Shown here: positions 45,250 through 60,005 of the stretch, one piece after another
Numbering within the stretch: position 1 is the first letter of the stretch
Layout: every line of letters starts with the position of its first letter
Source: Mycobacterium basiliense
GTDB taxonomy: Bacteria > Actinomycetota > Actinomycetes > Mycobacteriales > Mycobacteriaceae
Length of the DNA: 64,000 bases
Assembly (NCBI RefSeq): GCF_900292015.1
Contig: NZ_LR130759.1
Coordinates: 4,836,001-4,900,000, forward strand
Direction of reading: 5' to 3'
The notes under the pieces: generated by a model
Seen by the model: the letters and a program-made list of their open reading frames with translations, nothing else
Database searches by the model: none
What the model was told of the DNA's origin: nothing
Program-made: the position numbers and the translations under genes

Positions 45250-46509
45250 ATGACACCGTTGGCTTTGCGTGCGCTTGCTGCCGCGGCAATGCTGGTGCTT
45301 GCGGGCTGTAGCGCTGGCCACCATCCAGACGCCGGCGCCCAGGGCGCGACCTGCCGAACCCTTGCCGCCGACCCGGGATGGTATGGGGACAATCGGGAGC
45401 GAATCGACGAGATGATCGGCCGGCTGGGCACCTGCGGGAGCTCCGGATCAGTGGCCGACGGCGCTCACCTGGCGTTGTTCGACTGGGACAACACCATGGT
45501 GCGAAACGACATCGGCAATGCGACGTTCTTCTGGATGATCCGCAATTCCAAGGTGCGCCAACCCGCCGCGGGGAACTGGAGCAACACCAGCCAATACCTC
45601 ACCCCGCCGGCGGCAGCGGCGCTGGCCGCCGCCTGCGGCGATCTCGCGGCACCCGGACAGCCGCTGCCCACCGGCGCCAACACCGGATGTGCCGACGAGC
45701 TGGTCTCGGTGTACACCAACCGGGAAACCCGGTCGGGCGAAATCGCGTTTGCCGGCTTCAACAGGCGCCGCATCGAACCCGCGGATGCCTGGGCGGCCCA
45801 ACTGCTGGCCGGATGGACCGACGCTGAGATCACGGAGTTTGCCACGGCGGCCCGACAGCAAAATCTTGATGCCGCCGAGAATGCCGAGCAGACCGTGGGC
45901 ACCACCCGCCAGACCGGTTGGGTGCGCTACTACCCGCAGATGCGTGACCTGGTCGGTACGCTGCAGGCCAACGGATTCGATGTGCGGATCATCTCCGCCT
46001 CGGCCGAACCTCTGGTCCGGGTCTGGGCGGCGGAGGTAGGCATTCCCCCAGACCGGATCATGGGCATCCGAACCGAGCATGACGGTGAGGTACTCACGGC
46101 GCGGCTGGCCGAATGCGGCGGCGAACCGTCGATCCCCTTCAACGAAGGCAAGAGGTGTCGGGTCCACGAGCAGGTGCTCGGCGTCGAGGGTCCGGCGGCG
46201 TTCCAGCAGTTGCCTGAGCAGCGACGCCAGGTCTTCGCCGCCGGCGACTCCGATGGGGATGCGACGTTCACCACGGACGCCACCGCCCTGCGTCTCATCA
46301 TCAATCGCAACCAGATTGAACTGATGTGTCGCGCATATGCCAACACCGACGGCCGCTGGCTGGTCAACCCGATGTTTATCAACCCGCTGCCGGTCAGTCC
46401 GCCGTATCCGTGCGCCACTCAGGGTTTCGACGATCCCGCCGGCGGTCAGGTGCCGCTACGCCGGCCGGACGGTAGCGTGGTTCCCGACCAGCAAGACCGG
46501 GTGCACTAA
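45250..46509 (+). CDS. HAD-family phosphatase lipoprotein
   Basis: A 419-residue exported lipoprotein: the signal ends in LAGC. The HAD nucleophile motif is DWDNT (in LALFDWDNTM) and motif IV is GDSDGDATF. The enzyme probably removes phosphate from an envelope substrate, since the lipobox puts it outside the membrane. It follows the MceA gene by 40 bp and may be in the same operon. Confidence 0.88.
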   Translation: MTPLALRALAAAAMLVLAGCSAGHHPDAGAQGATCRTLAADPGWYGDNRERIDEMIGRLGTCGSSGSVADGAHLALFDWDNTMVRNDIGNATFFWMIRNSKVRQPAAGNWSNTSQYLTPPAAAALAAACGDLAAPGQPLPTGANTGCADELVSVYTNRETRSGEIAFAGFNRRRIEPADAWAAQLLAGWTDAEITEFATAARQQNLDAAENAEQTVGTTRQTGWVRYYPQMRDLVGTLQANGFDVRIISASAEPLVRVWAAEVGIPPDRIMGIRTEHDGEVLTARLAECGGEPSIPFNEGKRCRVHEQVLGVEGPAAFQQLPEQRRQVFAAGDSDGDATFTTDATALRLIINRNQIELMCRAYANTDGRWLVNPMFINPLPVSPPYPCATQGFDDPAGGQVPLRRPDGSVVPDQQDRVH

Positions 46510-46730
46510 GGCAAGCAACCACCGCACGAACACGACATGACATACCCGCAACAAACAGGTATCCATCAGGTGTCCAAGCGCCGCTAAATCGACTGTCGCA
46601 CAATACCTATCGCCCTACCGACGACTTGTCCGGCGGTATTGACGCCGTCGCGTGCCCTCGCCCTGCGGGATCGCCCAAAGTATGAGATCCTCTGCGTGCC
46701 GAAATCACTTCTACCTAAGGCGGTGTTCCG

Positions 46731-48329
46731 ATGCCCGTTACCTCTTCACTGCCCGGCGATCGGCCCGCCCAGCGCAACCTAGACCCCATCATCGTTACCC
46801 GGCGAGGCAAAATCGCGCGCCTGGAATCGAGCCTGACTCCGCAGGAGGCTCAGATTGAGGATTTGGTCTTCCTGCGAAAGACGTTGAACCGGGCCGATAT
46901 TCCCTTTCTGCTGATTCGCAATCACAAAGGCCGTCCAGTTCTCGCTATCGATATTCAATTGCGTAGCGCAGTCGAGCGCTCGCTTGCCGCGGCGTGTGTT
47001 GCCGAACCGATGTATGCCAAAACCATTGACGAGAAAGGCCTTTCTCCCGTTTTGGTCGCCAATGGTCAGCTTTCCAGGCTGCGTGACCCACGAATCCTAC
47101 GGCTTTATCGGCGTCGGATTGCCCCGGGCGGATTTCGGTACGGACCGATGTTCGGCGTCGAGGTCCAATTCTGGGCGTTCGAAGAAACCGTGGTCCGGTG
47201 TCCGATAGAAAACTCCCTTACTCGCAAAGTGCTGCCGCGGAACGAACTAACCCCCGCCACCGTCAAGTTGTACGGGTACAAATGGCCGACGCTAGAGGCA
47301 ATGTTCACACCACACGCCAGCGACGTGACTTTTGACATTGATCTGGTGTTTTCCTGGGTCGACGGCAATGACCCCGAGTTCCGTGCGCGCCGGGCGGTGC
47401 AAATGTCTGAGCACGTGGTCGGCGAAGGCGATGACGCCGACGCGCGGATCCGTCAGATCGACGAACTGAAATACGCGCTGCGCTCGGTAAACATGTTTGC
47501 TCCGTGGGTCCGTCGCATCTTCATCGCGACGGACTCGACCCCGCCACCATGGTTGGCCGAGCATCCCAAAATCACCATCGTTCGTGCCGAGGACCACTTT
47601 TCGGACCGTTCCGCGTTGCCGACCTACAACTCGCACGCGGTGGAGAGCCAACTGCACCACATCCCCGGGCTGAGCGAGCATTTCCTGTACTCCAACGACG
47701 ACATGTTTCTGGGCCGTCCGGTGCCGGCCAGCATGTTCTTCTCACCCGGCGGTGTCACCAGGTTTATCGAGGCGCAGACCCGGATCGGGCTCGGCACCAA
47801 CGATCCCACCCGCAGCGGCTTCGAGAACGCCGCCCGGGTGAATCGGCAGTTGCTGTTCGAGCGATTCGGATATCTGATCACTCGGCACCTCGAGCACACC
47901 GCGGTCCCTCTACGAAAAAGCGTGCTGGTGGAGATGGAACGCGAATTTCCCGAGGAGTTCGCCCGCACCCGGGCCAGTGCGTTCCGCTCCGGCACCGACA
48001 TCTCCGTGACCAACTCGCTGTACCACTACTATGCGCTGATGACCGGCCGTGCCGTCGAACAGGAAAAAGCCAAAGTTCTCTACGTCGACACCACCAGTCA
48101 CGCCGGCCTGGCCTTGCTGCCCGAATTGCGCAAGCAGCGCAAGTACGACTTCTTTTGCCTCAATGACGGCAGTTTTCCCGAAGTCAGCGCGGCCGAGCGC
48201 GCGGACCGCGTGGTCGGTTTTCTGGAGCGGTACTTCCCGATACCCGCCCCGTGGGAAAAGGTCGCCGCGGATATCAATCCGCAGGACTCTGCCACCCCGA
48301 TGGCGTTAGCACCATCGGAGGGTGGCTGA
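46731..48329 (+). CDS. cpsY: Stealth-family phosphosugar transferase CpsY
   Basis: A 532-residue protein, the same length as Rv0806c (CpsY), of the Stealth family of hexose-1-phosphate transferases. Stealth landmarks are [30 protein letters not shown] and [14 protein letters not shown]. Such enzymes build phosphodiester-linked capsule sugars. The old UDP-glucose-epimerase annotation does not fit these motifs. Its last 56 bp overlap the convergent phosphodiesterase gene. Confidence 0.92.
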   Translation: MPVTSSLPGDRPAQRNLDPIIVTRRGKIARLESSLTPQEAQIEDLVFLRKTLNRADIPFLLIRNHKGRPVLAIDIQLRSAVERSLAAACVAEPMYAKTIDEKGLSPVLVANGQLSRLRDPRILRLYRRRIAPGGFRYGPMFGVEVQFWAFEETVVRCPIENSLTRKVLPRNELTPATVKLYGYKWPTLEAMFTPHASDVTFDIDLVFSWVDGNDPEFRARRAVQMSEHVVGEGDDADARIRQIDELKYALRSVNMFAPWVRRIFIATDSTPPPWLAEHPKITIVRAEDHFSDRSALPTYNSHAVESQLHHIPGLSEHFLYSNDDMFLGRPVPASMFFSPGGVTRFIEAQTRIGLGTNDPTRSGFENAARVNRQLLFERFGYLITRHLEHTAVPLRKSVLVEMEREFPEEFARTRASAFRSGTDISVTNSLYHYYALMTGRAVEQEKAKVLYVDTTSHAGLALLPELRKQRKYDFFCLNDGSFPEVSAAERADRVVGFLERYFPIPAPWEKVAADINPQDSATPMALAPSEGG

Positions 48330-49230
48330 ACAGCGAGTCCCGCCGCGACGGTTCGATGAACATTCCGCTTTCGGTGATCTGACGTTTCGCCTCTGCCGGC
48401 GAGACGAAGGTGCCGACGGTCTTGCCGGTGCCCAACGGAATCACCGAATGCACGACGGTATCGGGGTAGACGTGCACGAGGTTGCAGCCTTGCGCACCGT
48501 CTCTGCCCCGGGTTCCGCCCGCGGCGACGGTGAGGTCCTGGGTATAGCAGGTTGCGGATGCCACCGACACCGGAATTCCGACGAAGGTGGCGTTCGTGGA
48601 GTAGTGCAGGTGCCCCGCCAGAATGGCCCGCACGTCGCTCCCTTTGAGCACCCGTCCCAGGGCGGGCTGGTCGCGCAGCTCCACGGTGACGGCCAAATCC
48701 AGGACGCTGGGGATGGGCGGGTGGTGTAACGCCAGGATGGTGCCGTGCGGGGCCGGCGTCGCCAATTCTTCGGCCAGCCAACCCAGCTGGGAATTCCGGA
48801 TTTCGCCGTAGTGGTGTCCCGGCACCGAGGTGTCCAACGTGATGAGCCGCAGCCCGTCGATCATGCGCACCCGGTCCAGCGGCGCCATCGACGGTGCCTC
48901 GTCGAGTAGAAACCTGCGCAGCGTGGCCCGGTCATCGTGATTGCCCATCACCCAGATGAGCTCAGCGCCCAGCTCGACGGCGAACGGTTCAACCACGCCG
49001 CGCAGCTTGCGATACGCGTCCGCCTCGCCGGTATCGGCCAAGTCGCCGGTGAACACGATGGCATCGGGGCGCACGCCTGAGTGTTTCAGCTGTTCGAGTA
49101 GCTCTCCCAACGTGCTGTCGGCGTCAACGTCGCCGTAGAGAGGGCGGTCCCCTCCGACAAGATGGGTATCGCTGATATGCAGAAGAACGTAATCCGGCCG
49201 CGGATGCTCCGCGGCCCTAAGTCTGTGCAC
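48274..49230 (-). CDS. Metallophosphoesterase / cyclic nucleotide phosphodiesterase (Rv0805)
   Basis: A class III phosphodiesterase of about 318 residues. Metal ligands are in HISDTH, FTGDLAD, GNHD and GHLHYS. The M. tuberculosis homologue Rv0805 hydrolyses cyclic nucleotides with modest activity. GTG 49230 gives the remembered N-terminus ([11 protein letters not shown]); an earlier TTG-like start at 49242 is possible. Confidence 0.9.
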   Translation of the reverse strand: MHRLRAAEHPRPDYVLLHISDTHLVGGDRPLYGDVDADSTLGELLEQLKHSGVRPDAIVFTGDLADTGEADAYRKLRGVVEPFAVELGAELIWVMGNHDDRATLRRFLLDEAPSMAPLDRVRMIDGLRLITLDTSVPGHHYGEIRNSQLGWLAEELATPAPHGTILALHHPPIPSVLDLAVTVELRDQPALGRVLKGSDVRAILAGHLHYSTNATFVGIPVSVASATCYTQDLTVAAGGTRGRDGAQGCNLVHVYPDTVVHSVIPLGTGKTVGTFVSPAEAKRQITESGMFIEPSRRDSLFSHPPMVLTPSGWQSPAD

Positions 49231-49296
49231 CTGCGGTGCCAAGCCTCTCGGTCGATTTGATCGCTGTAAAAGCGCAGCCAGTCCAGTATAGCCGCG

Positions 49297-52226
<2,930 letters not shown>

Positions 52227-52227
52227 G

Positions 52228-52932
<705 letters not shown>

Positions 52933-52943
52933 CGAGGGGCTAG

Positions 52944-53291
52944 CTACTGCCCCGTCACGCAGAACACGTTGCCCTCGGGGTCGGCCAGCACCACCCAGCG
53001 AAAGTTCTCCCCGAACCGGTGCTGTTCAAGTTCGGTGGCGCCCGCGGCCGTCAACCGGGATACTTCGGCATCCACATCTGGAGCAACGAAATCGAGGTGG
53101 ACGCGGTTTTTCCCCGGCGTGGGATCAGGAACCTTCTGAAATCCGAGCCGCGGGCCCGCGGCTCGGGCCACCGTAATGAATTCACCGGGCAACAATTCGC
53201 GCGTAGTACCGCCGAACTGGTCGGCCCACCAGCTGGCCAACGTCGCGGGGTCGTGGCAATCGAATGTGATCATCTCCACGGTGAGCGTCAT
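52944..53291 (-). CDS. Glyoxalase/VOC superfamily protein (Rv0801-like)
   Basis: A 115-residue vicinal-oxygen-chelate fold protein (FDCHDPATLASWWADQFGG near the start, VVLADPEGNVFCV near the end). The H of DCH and the E of DPEGN are the usual metal-site region. Reaction unknown. It matches Rv0801. Confidence 0.88.
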   Translation of the reverse strand: MTLTVEMITFDCHDPATLASWWADQFGGTTRELLPGEFITVARAAGPRLGFQKVPDPTPGKNRVHLDFVAPDVDAEVSRLTAAGATELEQHRFGENFRWVVLADPEGNVFCVTGQ

Positions 53292-53303
53292 AGCCTGTAG
53301 ACC

Positions 53304-54599
53304 CTACGCAGTGGGGGAAAAGAACGCGTGCAGCGCCGCCGCGTAGGCGACCACATCATGAGCACCCATCAGCTCCCGCGCCGAATGCATCGCAAGCTGG
53401 GGGGCGCCCACGTCGACGGTGGGGATGCCGGTGCGGGCCGAAGCCAGCGGGCCGATCGTCGACCCACACGGCAGGTCGGCTCGATGCTCGTAGCGCTGCA
53501 GCGTAACCCCGGCCTGCTGGCAGGCCACTGCGAACGCCGCGGCGGTGGGCCCGTCAGTGGCGTACCGCAGGTTCGGGTGCACCTTGAGCACCGGCCCCTT
53601 GTTCACCTCGATCAGGTGGCCCGGCTCATGACGATCGGGGTAGTTGGGGTGTGTGGCGTGCGCCATGTCCGCCGACGCCAACAACGAGGCGGGCAGCAAC
53701 CTTAGCAGGTCTTCGCGGCCACCGCCGGCGGCCAGCACGATCCGTTCCAGGACGGTGCTCAGCAGGTTGGACTGGGCGCCGCGATCGGAGGCCGAACCGA
53801 CCTCCTCGTGGTCGAAGATCACCAGGATGGGCAACACCTCACCCGGGGTGGCGCCCAGCAGCGCCTCCAGTCCGGCATAGCAACTGGCCTGGTTGTCGAG
53901 CCGCGGCGCGCTTACCAGGTCGGCGTTGGCGCCGATCACCGCCGACGGCGTCAGGTCGTGGGTCATCAGGTCGGCGGCCAGCACGTCGGCCTCGATCACC
54001 CCGGCATGCCGCGCAACGTAGCCGAGGAACGAGCCGACGCGATCGCCCACGCCCGACACCGCGTTGACGTGCCGCTGTGGATCCAGCGTCACCGACTTGC
54101 GGTCCTCGGCCAGGTGGATGGCCAGCTGCGGCACCCGCAGGACCGGCTCATCGATGCGGACCAGCCGGTGATCGATTTGGCCGCCGTCTCGCACCGAAAG
54201 CCGCCCGCTGACACCCAGATCACGGTCCAACCAGGAATTGAGCCACGCGCCCCCGTATGGCTGTAGCGCGACCACCTGCCAACCGGCGACCAGCCGGTCG
54301 GGGTGCTGTTTGACCCGTAGGTTCGGGCTGTCGCTATGTGCGCCGACAATCCGGAATGGGCCTGGCGGGCCACCCGTATCACCGCCGCCACCACCGTTCC
54401 AGGCGACCAGCGAACCGGCACGCACCAGGAAGTAACGCCCGGGTTGCGCTGGCCAGCGCTCGGTTTCGCTGAGTTGGGTGTACCCGGCGTTACGCAGCCG
54501 TCGGGCGACGGTGGCGCACAGGTGAAAAGGCGACGGTGAGGCATCGATGAACTCGCAGAGGCCACGCGCGCTGGCTGAGAGGGTAGGCCCGCCGGACAT
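53304..54599 (-). CDS. pepC: M18-family aminopeptidase PepC
   Basis: A zinc aminopeptidase of about 431 residues. Metal-site patches are [22 protein letters not shown] and [10 protein letters not shown]. It removes N-terminal residues from peptides. ATG 54599 gives the family length; a much longer frame (to 54953) overlaps the DyP gene and is a shadow. It matches Rv0800. Confidence 0.92.
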   Translation of the reverse strand: MSGGPTLSASARGLCEFIDASPSPFHLCATVARRLRNAGYTQLSETERWPAQPGRYFLVRAGSLVAWNGGGGGDTGGPPGPFRIVGAHSDSPNLRVKQHPDRLVAGWQVVALQPYGGAWLNSWLDRDLGVSGRLSVRDGGQIDHRLVRIDEPVLRVPQLAIHLAEDRKSVTLDPQRHVNAVSGVGDRVGSFLGYVARHAGVIEADVLAADLMTHDLTPSAVIGANADLVSAPRLDNQASCYAGLEALLGATPGEVLPILVIFDHEEVGSASDRGAQSNLLSTVLERIVLAAGGGREDLLRLLPASLLASADMAHATHPNYPDRHEPGHLIEVNKGPVLKVHPNLRYATDGPTAAAFAVACQQAGVTLQRYEHRADLPCGSTIGPLASARTGIPTVDVGAPQLAMHSARELMGAHDVVAYAAALHAFFSPTA

Positions 54600-54637
54600 G
54601 TGACCATCATGGCTGTTGAGGACTATGTGGTTCACGC

Positions 54638-54643
54638 TAGGGT
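54638..54643 (+). promoter_or_regulatory. Leaderless -10 box of the DyP gene
   Basis: TAGGGT lies exactly 7 nt before GTG 54651. Confidence 0.55.
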
Positions 54644-54650
54644 CGGCAGG

Positions 54651-55667
54651 GTGCCTTCGGTTCAGCCACAACCCATCCTCGCACCCCTGACGCCCGCCGC
54701 AATCTTTCTCGTCGCAACCATCGACGACGGCGGCGAAGCGACCGTGCACGACGCGCTTGCCGACATATCCGGTTTGGTGCGTGCGGTGGGCTTTCGCGAT
54801 CCGAGTAAACGGCTGTCGGTCGTCGCCTCGATCGGTTCCGATGCCTGGGACCGGTTGTTTTCCGGCCCGCGCCCGGCCGAACTGCATCCGTTCATCGCCT
54901 TGGAGGGACCGCGGCACACGGCGCCGGCAACACCCGGTGATCTGTTGTTCCATATCCGAGCCGAAACCATGGACGTGTGCTTCGAACTAGCCGGCCGCAT
55001 TCTCAAAGCCATGGCCGGTGCCGTCACCGTGGTCGACGAGGTGCACGGATTCCGCTTCTTCGACAATCGCGACCTGTTGGGCTTTGTGGACGGCACCGAA
55101 AATCCAGGTGGCCCAGTGGCTGTCAGCGCCACCACCGTCGGCGACGAGGACCCCGACTTTTCCGGATCCTGTTATGTGCATGTGCAGAAGTATCTGCACG
55201 AGATGCAGTCCTGGGATGCGCTGTCGGTCACCGAGCAGGAACGGGTGATCGGGCGGACCAAGCTGGAAGACATCGAACTCGACGACGCAGCGAAACCCGC
55301 CAACTCGCATATCGCGCTGAATGTCATCACCGACGACGACGGCGCCGAACTAAAAATCGTGCGTCACAATATGCCGTTCGGCGAGGTCGGAAAGGGCGAA
55401 TACGGCACCTACTTCATCGGCTATTCGCGCACGCCCCAGGTCACCGAGCGGATGCTGCGCAACATGTTTCTCGGTGATCCTCCCGGCAACACCGATCGCG
55501 TGCTGGACTTTTCGACGGCAGTAACCGGTGGATTGTTCTTCTCCCCCACCATCACCTTCCTCGACGATCCACCGCCTCTGCCCGTCGCACCGCCCACCCC
55601 GGCGGTCACCCCAGCCTCGAATGACGGTTCACTCTCGATCGGCAGCCTGAAAGGAACCTCTCAATGA
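54651..55667 (+). CDS. Dye-decolourising peroxidase (DyP), encapsulin cargo
   Basis: A 338-residue haem peroxidase of the DyP family. GFVDGTENP is the catalytic GXXDG motif, and a haem-proximal His lies in the C-terminal half. The C-terminus [10 protein letters not shown] matches the encapsulin-targeting peptide. GTG 54651 sits 7 nt after TAGGGT and gives the expected length. It overlaps the encapsulin start by 4 bp (ATGA) and matches Rv0799c. Confidence 0.94.
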   Translation: MPSVQPQPILAPLTPAAIFLVATIDDGGEATVHDALADISGLVRAVGFRDPSKRLSVVASIGSDAWDRLFSGPRPAELHPFIALEGPRHTAPATPGDLLFHIRAETMDVCFELAGRILKAMAGAVTVVDEVHGFRFFDNRDLLGFVDGTENPGGPVAVSATTVGDEDPDFSGSCYVHVQKYLHEMQSWDALSVTEQERVIGRTKLEDIELDDAAKPANSHIALNVITDDDGAELKIVRHNMPFGEVGKGEYGTYFIGYSRTPQVTERMLRNMFLGDPPGNTDRVLDFSTAVTGGLFFSPTITFLDDPPPLPVAPPTPAVTPASNDGSLSIGSLKGTSQ

Positions 55668-56470
55668 ACAACCTCTACCGCGAACTGGCACCCGTCACCG
55701 AAGCTGCCTGGGCCGAAATCGAATTGGAGGCGACGCGGACGTTCAAACGGCACATCGCCGGGCGTCGGGTGGTTGACGTCGGCGGGCCCGGCGGTCCGGT
55801 CACCGCAGCAGTCAGTACGGGCCGGCTGATTGACGTCCAGGCCCCCACCGACGGCGTCATCGCCCACCTACGCGCAAGCAAACCCCTTGTCCGGCTGCGC
55901 GTTCCGTTTACCCTGTCGCGTGCCGAGATCGACGACGTCGAACGCGGTTCGCAGGACTCGGACTGGGATCCGGTCAAAGTGGCCGCCAAGAAGTTGGCGT
56001 TCGTCGAGGACCGCACCATCTTCGAGGGCTATGCCGCCGCGTCGATCGAGGGCATCCGCAGCGCCAGCTCCAACCCGCCGCTCACGTTGCCCGAAGACCC
56101 GCGCGAAATTCCCGATGTCATTACCCAGGCGCTATCGGAGCTGCGCCTGGCCGGTGTCGATGGCCCGTACTCGGTGCTGCTCGCGGCCGACGTTTACACC
56201 AAGGTCAGCGAAACCACCGAACACGGCTATCCCATCCGCGAGCATCTGAACCGCCTGGTCGACGGCGACATCATCTGGGCGCCGGCGATCGACGGCGCAT
56301 TCGTGTTGACCACCCGCGGCGGCGACTTTGACCTACAGTTGGGCACCGACGTCGCGATCGGGTACACCAGCCACGACGCCGACACCGTGCAGCTCTACCT
56401 ACAGGAAACGCTGACCTTCCTGTGCTACACAGCCGAGGCATCGGTCGCGCTGAGCCCGCCAAGCCAGTAG
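55664..56470 (+). CDS. Encapsulin nanocompartment shell protein (Cfp29)
   Basis: A 268-residue HK97-fold encapsulin ([39 protein letters not shown]). Shells of this type enclose the DyP peroxidase and function in oxidative stress. It matches Rv0798c, and translation is coupled to DyP by ATGA. Confidence 0.95.
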   Translation: MNNLYRELAPVTEAAWAEIELEATRTFKRHIAGRRVVDVGGPGGPVTAAVSTGRLIDVQAPTDGVIAHLRASKPLVRLRVPFTLSRAEIDDVERGSQDSDWDPVKVAAKKLAFVEDRTIFEGYAAASIEGIRSASSNPPLTLPEDPREIPDVITQALSELRLAGVDGPYSVLLAADVYTKVSETTEHGYPIREHLNRLVDGDIIWAPAIDGAFVLTTRGGDFDLQLGTDVAIGYTSHDADTVQLYLQETLTFLCYTAEASVALSPPSQ

Positions 56471-56605
56471 CACGCTAAAGGTCGAGAACCAGATCGGTTT
56501 GAGGAGCTGCCGAGCAGATGAGTACGTCTTTCTGGGGTGGTCCTCCCGGCCACTCTTCCCATAACACACAGGTGGCACACGCCAGCCAATGCGCTGGCGC
56601 CGAAA

Positions 56606-58477
56606 TCAGCGGTGAAAGAAGCCCGAGTGCCCGCTGTCGGTTCCCGGGAATTCACTCACGTTCCCAAAACCCGAGTTGCGAATGCCGGTGTTGAAAAAGC
56701 CTGAGTTCTGGAAGCCCACGCCATCGTTGACGCTGTTGAAGAAGCCCGAACCCCGATCACTCGAGTTCTGGAAGCCAGAGCCGCCAAATCCCGAGTTGTT
56801 GAAGCCCGAACTATCGGGCCCGGAGTTGCGCGCGCCCGAGGTATCGTCGCCGGAGTTGACGAAGCCGGAGGCATTGTTGCCCTGGTTGAAGAAGCCTGAG
56901 GCACCGGTACCCAGGTTCCCGAATCCCGAGCTGGTGCCGGGCCCGTTGCCGACGCTTCCGATGCCGGTGTTCAGGTTGCCCGAATTGAAGATGCCGGTGT
57001 TGATGTTGCCCGAGTTGCCGAACCCGGTGTTGGTCGCACCGGCGTTGAACCAGCCGGTGTTCCCGTCGCCGGAGTTGGCGGATCCGGTGTTGCCCTTCCC
57101 CGAATTGAACCAGCCGCTATTCGCGTCGCCCGAGTTGAAGAATCCGGTGGTATAGCGGCCCGAGTTGAACGCACCTGTCGTTTCGCCGGAGGTGTTCCCG
57201 AAACCGGTGGCTTCCAGACCGGTGTTCCAGAAGCCGGTATTGGTGCCGCCGGTGGTCTGAAACCCGGTGTTGTTCGTCCCGGAAATCTCAAACCCGGTGT
57301 TGGCAAAGCCCGAGTTGAAGACGCCGACATTGTTCGTGCCGGAGTTGAAGAATCCGATGTTGCCGTTGCCCGAATTGCCGAACCCGATGTTGCCGCTGCC
57401 GGTGTTCAAGGCGCCGATGCCCATCTGATTGTTACCCGTGAGGCCGAACCCGATGTTCCCGTTACCGCTATTTCCGACGCCGATATTGCCGTCGCCGGTG
57501 TTGCCGAAGCCCCAGTTGGAATCGCCGGTATTCCCCGAACCCCGGTTGAAGCTTCCGGTGTTTCCGCTGCCGATGTTGGACAGGGCATCGGTTTCGGTGG
57601 GACCGACGTTTCCGAATCCGAAGTTTCCGTGGCCCTTGTTCCCACCGCCGACGTTGCCATCGCCATTGTTGCCGAAGCCCACGTTCCCGCTGCCGCTGTT
57701 GCCGCCGCCGAGGTTGCCGTGACCGGAGTTACCGCCGCCCACATTCGATTCGCCGCGATTCCCGCCGCCCAGGTTGGAACTACCGATGTTTCCGCTCCCC
57801 AAGTTGGAGTTGCCGGTATTTCCGCTGCCCACATTGGCGCTTCCCAGGTTCCCGTTGCCCAGGTTTGAGTCGCCATGGTTTCCGTTACCGACGTTGCCGG
57901 TGCCGTTGTTGCCGAGACCGGCGTTTTGCGGCAGGGAGAAACCGAGCGCTTCCCGCAGTGATTGCTGCCAGGACCTCAGCGCCGCGGCCGCCGCGGAGGC
58001 ACCGCCATGGTAGCCGGCCATCACGCTGACGTCCTGGGCCCACATCTCTTCGTAGGCGCCCTCGACGGCCGCGATGGCCGGAGCGTTTTGACCGAACACG
58101 TTCGACAGCACCAAGGACACGATCTGGGTTCGGTTGGCGGCGATTACCGCGGGATTCACGATCGCAGCGCGAGCGGCCTCGAACACCCCGGCGACCGCTC
58201 GGGCCTGACCCGCCGCCCCCTGAGCCCGCGCCGCCGAGGCGTTCAGCCATGCCGCGTATGGGGCGGCCGCGCCGGCCATCGCCGCGGATGCCGCACCCTG
58301 CCACAACCCGGCGGTCAAACCCTCGGTCACCGACGAGAACGAGGCGGCCGCCGAGCGCAACTCCTCGGCCAACGCGTCCCACGCACCCGCCGCCGTCCAC
58401 CAGGGCGCCGACCCTGAGCCGGCAAACATCAACGCGGAATTTGTTTCCGGCGGCAGCAATGCGAAATTCGGCAGCAT
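56606..58477 (-). CDS. PPE-MPTR family protein, 623 aa
   Basis: A PPE protein of the major-polymorphic-tandem-repeat group. PPE is at residues 9-11, WQG near 59-61 and the type VII secretion tail AYEEMWAQD in the N-terminal domain. From about residue 190 the chain is NxGxGN-type pentapeptide repeats ([14 protein letters not shown], then FFNSG/FQNSG variants). It is probably an ESX-5 substrate displayed at the cell surface. The repeats are prone to expansion. H37Rv has insertion sequences next to cfp29 instead. Confidence 0.93.
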   Translation of the reverse strand: MLPNFALLPPETNSALMFAGSGSAPWWTAAGAWDALAEELRSAAASFSSVTEGLTAGLWQGAASAAMAGAAAPYAAWLNASAARAQGAAGQARAVAGVFEAARAAIVNPAVIAANRTQIVSLVLSNVFGQNAPAIAAVEGAYEEMWAQDVSVMAGYHGGASAAAAALRSWQQSLREALGFSLPQNAGLGNNGTGNVGNGNHGDSNLGNGNLGSANVGSGNTGNSNLGSGNIGSSNLGGGNRGESNVGGGNSGHGNLGGGNSGSGNVGFGNNGDGNVGGGNKGHGNFGFGNVGPTETDALSNIGSGNTGSFNRGSGNTGDSNWGFGNTGDGNIGVGNSGNGNIGFGLTGNNQMGIGALNTGSGNIGFGNSGNGNIGFFNSGTNNVGVFNSGFANTGFEISGTNNTGFQTTGGTNTGFWNTGLEATGFGNTSGETTGAFNSGRYTTGFFNSGDANSGWFNSGKGNTGSANSGDGNTGWFNAGATNTGFGNSGNINTGIFNSGNLNTGIGSVGNGPGTSSGFGNLGTGASGFFNQGNNASGFVNSGDDTSGARNSGPDSSGFNNSGFGGSGFQNSSDRGSGFFNSVNDGVGFQNSGFFNTGIRNSGFGNVSEFPGTDSGHSGFFHR

Positions 58478-58633
58478 CGTGACTCCTCATACCCACCACC
58501 ACAGCGCAATGTTTGCCACTGGTTTCAGCAAAACCTAGCCCCATCGGCGTCAATTCGTGACCGAATCTGTAATTCGTCTTCGCTGCACTTCGGAGGCGTA
58601 GCCTCGCACCAGAGCCGAGGAAGGAGGCCGAGC
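58478..58633. other. Spacer upstream of the PPE gene
   Basis: The stretch carries the PPE gene's upstream region and the ribosome-binding site of a small reading frame starting at 58634. I see no further gene or clear hairpin. Confidence 0.4.
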
Positions 58634-58801
58634 ATGCCGACCACCATCCCGCGTCGCCTCAGAGCCGCGAAGCCGCGTCTGTCGTATGGTCGGTCCGGGT
58701 ACCGTCGCCGTGACCTGTCAGGAGCCCATGATCGCCGCCGGCAGGGCGCACCTCGATCTCCCACTGTCACCGAACTGCGACTGAAAATGCTTGCAGCATA
58801 A
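58634..58801 (+). CDS. Possible 55-aa basic peptide
   Basis: A 55-codon frame from ATG 58634 to TAA, preceded by a strong AAGGAGG with a 6-nt spacer. The product is very basic (RRLRAAKPRLSYGRSGYRRR) with no recognised family. It lies between PPE and cupin genes, where the remaining DNA has no gene. Codon use is not distinctive, so it may be a gene fragment. Confidence 0.35.
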   Translation: MPTTIPRRLRAAKPRLSYGRSGYRRRDLSGAHDRRRQGAPRSPTVTELRLKMLAA

Positions 58802-58830
58802 CGTGATACGCTTTTCACTAGCGTCCAACA

Positions 58831-59343
58831 ATGGGAGCCCAGATGACATTTTCGGATGACTTTCACCCTGATTTTTCTTCCGACGCTTCGACTCCAGGCG
58901 CTCGCCCGATGCGGGTGCATCACATCAAAGCGACGGAAATCAGCTCCGACACAGCGCAATCGGAGGGACTGCGTCGATTCGCCGCCCTCAGCGGGCGCTC
59001 GGTCGGCTCCGAGAAGCTCTGGATGGGCGAAACCCATGTTTCGCCCGAAACCTCCTCGGCCAATCACCATCACGGCGAGTCCGAGACTGCGATCTATGTA
59101 CGAAGCGGCCGGCCTGAGTTCGTGTTTCACGACGGCGTCCAAGAAGTGCGGATCTCGACTCAACCCGGCGACTACATCTTCATACCTCCCTACCTGCCAC
59201 ATCGCGAAGAAAACCCCGACCCCGTCGCACCCGCCGAGGTCGTCATAGCCCGCAGCACCCAAGAGGCGATCGTGGTCAACCTGCCGCAGCTGTATCCGCT
59301 CGAAGCGTCGACGCGCCCCGGTGCAGACCCGGCCCCTGCCTAA
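58831..59343 (+). CDS. Cupin-domain protein
   Basis: A 170-residue cupin with metal-site motifs HHHGESE (79-85) and a later His at 124 (LPHREEN). It could be a dioxygenase, isomerase or sugar-binding protein; the substrate is unknown. TAGCGT lies 6 nt before ATG 58831, suggesting leaderless transcription. A later ATG at 58843 is an alternative. Confidence 0.85.
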   Translation: MGAQMTFSDDFHPDFSSDASTPGARPMRVHHIKATEISSDTAQSEGLRRFAALSGRSVGSEKLWMGETHVSPETSSANHHHGESETAIYVRSGRPEFVFHDGVQEVRISTQPGDYIFIPPYLPHREENPDPVAPAEVVIARSTQEAIVVNLPQLYPLEASTRPGADPAPA

Positions 59344-59463
59344 CGGCGCTGCAAAAGCCCAGTTCGAGCCCGGCGTTCGGTGGTTTGCCTCAGGCGATTC
59401 TCAGCTGATTCTTCGCTATCGCTTTCCCTGGTTCCAAGGATCCCTATAGGCGCCGGCAGCACC

Positions 59464-59928
59464 ATGGATTCCATGACCGAGTCGCTGGATACCAAACTGA
59501 TCGAACGCTACCTGCGTGCGCGCGGGCGTCGGTACTTCCGTGGCCAGCACGATGGCGAATTTTTTTTCGTCATGAACGTGGTTCGACTGCACGTGCACCT
59601 TGAAATCCCGGTCACCGATCGCGAGATTTTCACGATTCGGGTCACACCCGCCTGTTTCTTCCCCGCCGCCGACGCGCCAACGCTGAGGCAGGTCGTTGAC
59701 ACCTGGAACGACCAGTGCCGCGAAGTCACCGCGACCCTGCACGGCTCGTCTGATCCGCACCGGATTGGTGTCGCCGCGATCGTTTCCCAGCCGGTGGAAA
59801 ATGGTGTGGCGTTCGAGGATTTCGCAATGTTTGTTGACCATGCCATTGCGGCCGCGATCGAGTTTTTCGATGGGTTGACCCCCATCGCCGAGTTGTCGTC
59901 GACACCGCTGCTACGCGACGCCGGCTGA
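59464..59928 (+). CDS. YbjN-domain protein (Rv0789c-like)
   Basis: A protein of about 154 residues with a YbjN fold: LIERYLRARGRRYFRGQHDGEFFF, then PTLRQVVDTWN. YbjN domains are chaperone-like or stress-related; function here is unknown. ATG 59464 is chosen because the longer frame from 59380 shows no family resemblance; ATG 59473 is an alternative. It is convergent with purQ. Confidence 0.78.
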   Translation: MDSMTESLDTKLIERYLRARGRRYFRGQHDGEFFFVMNVVRLHVHLEIPVTDREIFTIRVTPACFFPAADAPTLRQVVDTWNDQCREVTATLHGSSDPHRIGVAAIVSQPVENGVAFEDFAMFVDHAIAAAIEFFDGLTPIAELSSTPLLRDAG

Positions 59929-60005
59929 GGGGCGCGGCCGGCTTGCCCCTCACTCGACGCAAAATTCGACGAAACCCCGCGGGGCCGTAGATCGTCTGCT
60001 CGGCC

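Noticed and set aside
53304..54953. 549-residue form of the M18 aminopeptidase
   Set aside because: The extra N-terminus overlaps the DyP gene on the other strand and has no family similarity.
56676..57155. Long Pro/Glu/Leu-rich frame on the plus strand (LKKPEF-type repeats)
   Set aside because: It is the antisense shadow of the PPE-MPTR repeats.
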